This document shows, piece after piece, positions 63,801 to 64,000 of a stretch of 64,000 nt of DNA. Below the pieces are notes generated by a model. It was not told where the DNA came from. It ran no database searches and saw only the letters and a program-made list of their open reading frames with translations. The stretch's first letter is position 1, and the number at the start of each line of letters is the position of its first letter. This stretch comes from SLDF01 sp964537925 (GTDB lineage: Bacteria > Bacteroidota > Bacteroidia > Chitinophagales > Saprospiraceae), in NCBI GenBank assembly GCA_964537925.1, contig CAZICV010000003.1, forward strand, positions 248,001 through 312,000, read 5' to 3'. A program made the translations under genes and the position numbers.

Positions 63801-64000
63801 GAGATGCGCGTTTTGAGTTTACGGTCGAAGACCTGTTCAAACTGGAAAATATCCGGGGCAATATGACCCTGTCCAGGTTCAGGTTCAACGATATCCTGCT
63901 GGACAATCTCCAGACACGCCTGGCCTGGAAAGACCTGAAGTCACCCATCAACCTGGATCTGCAGACCGGAAGCACGGGCAGTACCGCCTCTGCCAATGGC
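60851..64000 (+). CDS. tamB: TamB/AsmA-like translocation and assembly module protein, C-terminus beyond window
   Basis: 1050 codons to the window edge. The frame opens at 60836 and has no ATG, GTG or TTG before the membrane helix WASVVFLSLLALLFILYFVI. The likely start is CTG 60851 (LSNQEAHTDPEQ, read as Met). After the anchor come repeated amphipathic strands and AsmA-like blocks (LNSIYLKDTHVHLKRE, VDQLFLERVHFEMDD, NLHTDIVSLKQMIPGL) of the long beta-groove that moves lipids or helps place outer-membrane proteins. The DUF490 C-terminal domain is not in the window. Confidence 0.85.
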   Translation, partial: MSNQEAHTDPEQQPVQPGKKKRSVPLLLIKWASVVFLSLLALLFILYFVIQLPGVQRWGIGKLTDFFRKEWQTEVAIDKFRLSFSEMLVLEGVYIADRQGDTLLYAGELRAGFGANILSLLDNELRLNSIYLKDTHVHLKRESSAFNFQFIIDYFASDTPDTTAAKPFRLEVDQLFLERVHFEMDDRWQGTEISAELPVGEFRFEDVDFTETAFSLQSVYLGKPSIRMYLRPGLRPDPADTEVGTEEQATDEDSLSTGPAFLIRAGKFQIAGGTIDYRNMRHYAERTAPADAIDYNFIRLDDLDIDLESVQVADLDADAVICGIRFRTDAGFELRHLQAQEFHMDERTIALNQFALRTPTSSFGDTLSFKFRSMADFNDFTDRVLMEGRMKNSYLSMQDLFYFAPGLRENSFFTNHFDKVVNLSGIIRGRVNNLRGDNLDIAIAGRTQFSGSFSSRNLTTPSETILNLDIENLHTDIVSLKQMIPGLRLPENFNKLGRIQFTGRFDGFYQDFVAYGVMQTNLGRVSTDLQLNTLEGVQKARYRGKLALDNFNLRAWTENDDLGNLTLAAEVTNGTGMTLETVRANLFANIQSVSYKGYSYENVRFRGNINKNLVDGNILIEDDNIDLVFDGTIDYLSEYPTFDFTSRINKLDLHALHLISKPFALSGDLDLNVQFKNISNIEGFATLQNLTLSKPGVAPLFIDSIHMDSRFIGVPEKTFSLNSDLVDLDLGGQFDFQHIWPTLVEILEEKHGRFAEALGIRGDFRDVPSNDFRFDLILKDSRNAFELLDIPLEPLQDVLLRGEFSNKDSTNFKYRITELSIPRLRMPGYEIDTFRLFAEGDGEGSRAIIHFDRGVAGGVDIEPLDALVTLQKDTLNFNIGSDRVLKGFEDLNINGRFFLVEDRFHVEFSNLEFVGLDTRWKIQESNFVQFSKDYIYARNLRFSDGRGIIAFSTIDSKGIQVLGNDIDLALLNKSLEPAGIDLKGDARFEFTVEDLFKLENIRGNMTLSRFRFNDILLDNLQTRLAWKDLKSPINLDLQTGSTGSTASANG

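Overview
The window looks like chromosomal DNA of a fairly GC-rich Bacteroidota, probably of the Saprospirales/Lewinella kind. Three things support this. There are type IX secretion sorting domains of both the gliding-motility (type B) and type A kinds. There is a complete alternative complex III plus aa3-type cytochrome oxidase operon. The -7 promoter element TAnnTTTG, typical of the phylum, recurs in front of genes. The species assignment is inference from gene content only.

Layout. Bases 1-1201 hold the N-terminal part of a secreted alpha/beta-hydrolase-like protein, cut by the window edge. Bases 1202-9175 are accessory DNA. They contain an XRE regulator behind a 21-bp iteron array, then an AT-rich three-gene cassette (TcmP, three-Cys-motif DUF5131 protein, RES-domain protein), then a replication-type mobile-element module (DnaC-like ATPase, DnaD-like protein, excisionase-type HTH, RteC-like protein, small HTH protein) with no integrase. 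Bases 9176-14212 encode a 1678-residue T9SS protein with eight tandem SGPGV repeats. A decayed small ORF and tRNA-Arg(TCT) follow.

Bases 14970-19844 run rightward: ung, a DUF423 membrane protein, a small beta-barrel protein, and a tightly overlapping cluster of envelope genes (a LolA-like protein, an exported YidD-domain protein and two paralogous TPR/membrane proteins). Bases 36331-19877 run leftward as one respiratory operon: actABCDEF, ctaC, ctaD, ctaB, two subunit III genes, ctaF, a degenerate SCO-like protein, DUF420 and a small CPMC membrane protein. Together they would move electrons from menaquinol through ACIII to the aa3 oxidase.

The right third is mostly housekeeping: thyA, a UbiD-family decarboxylase, an NlpE-like lipoprotein with a TetR regulator, aspartate kinase, a BaiN-like flavoprotein, a GH5 glycosidase with a T9SS tail, a CoA-transferase, ettA, two methyltransferases, a SET-domain protein, an M23 peptidase, folP and the N-terminal 1050 codons of a TamB-like protein. 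A three-gene signalling set (1606-residue hybrid kinase, stand-alone receiver, receiver-like/sugar-transferase fusion) appears to connect a phosphorelay to the start of polysaccharide synthesis.

The best candidates for undescribed biology are the TcmP/DUF5131/RES cassette, the receiver-glycosyltransferase fusion with its kinase, and the exported YidD cluster.
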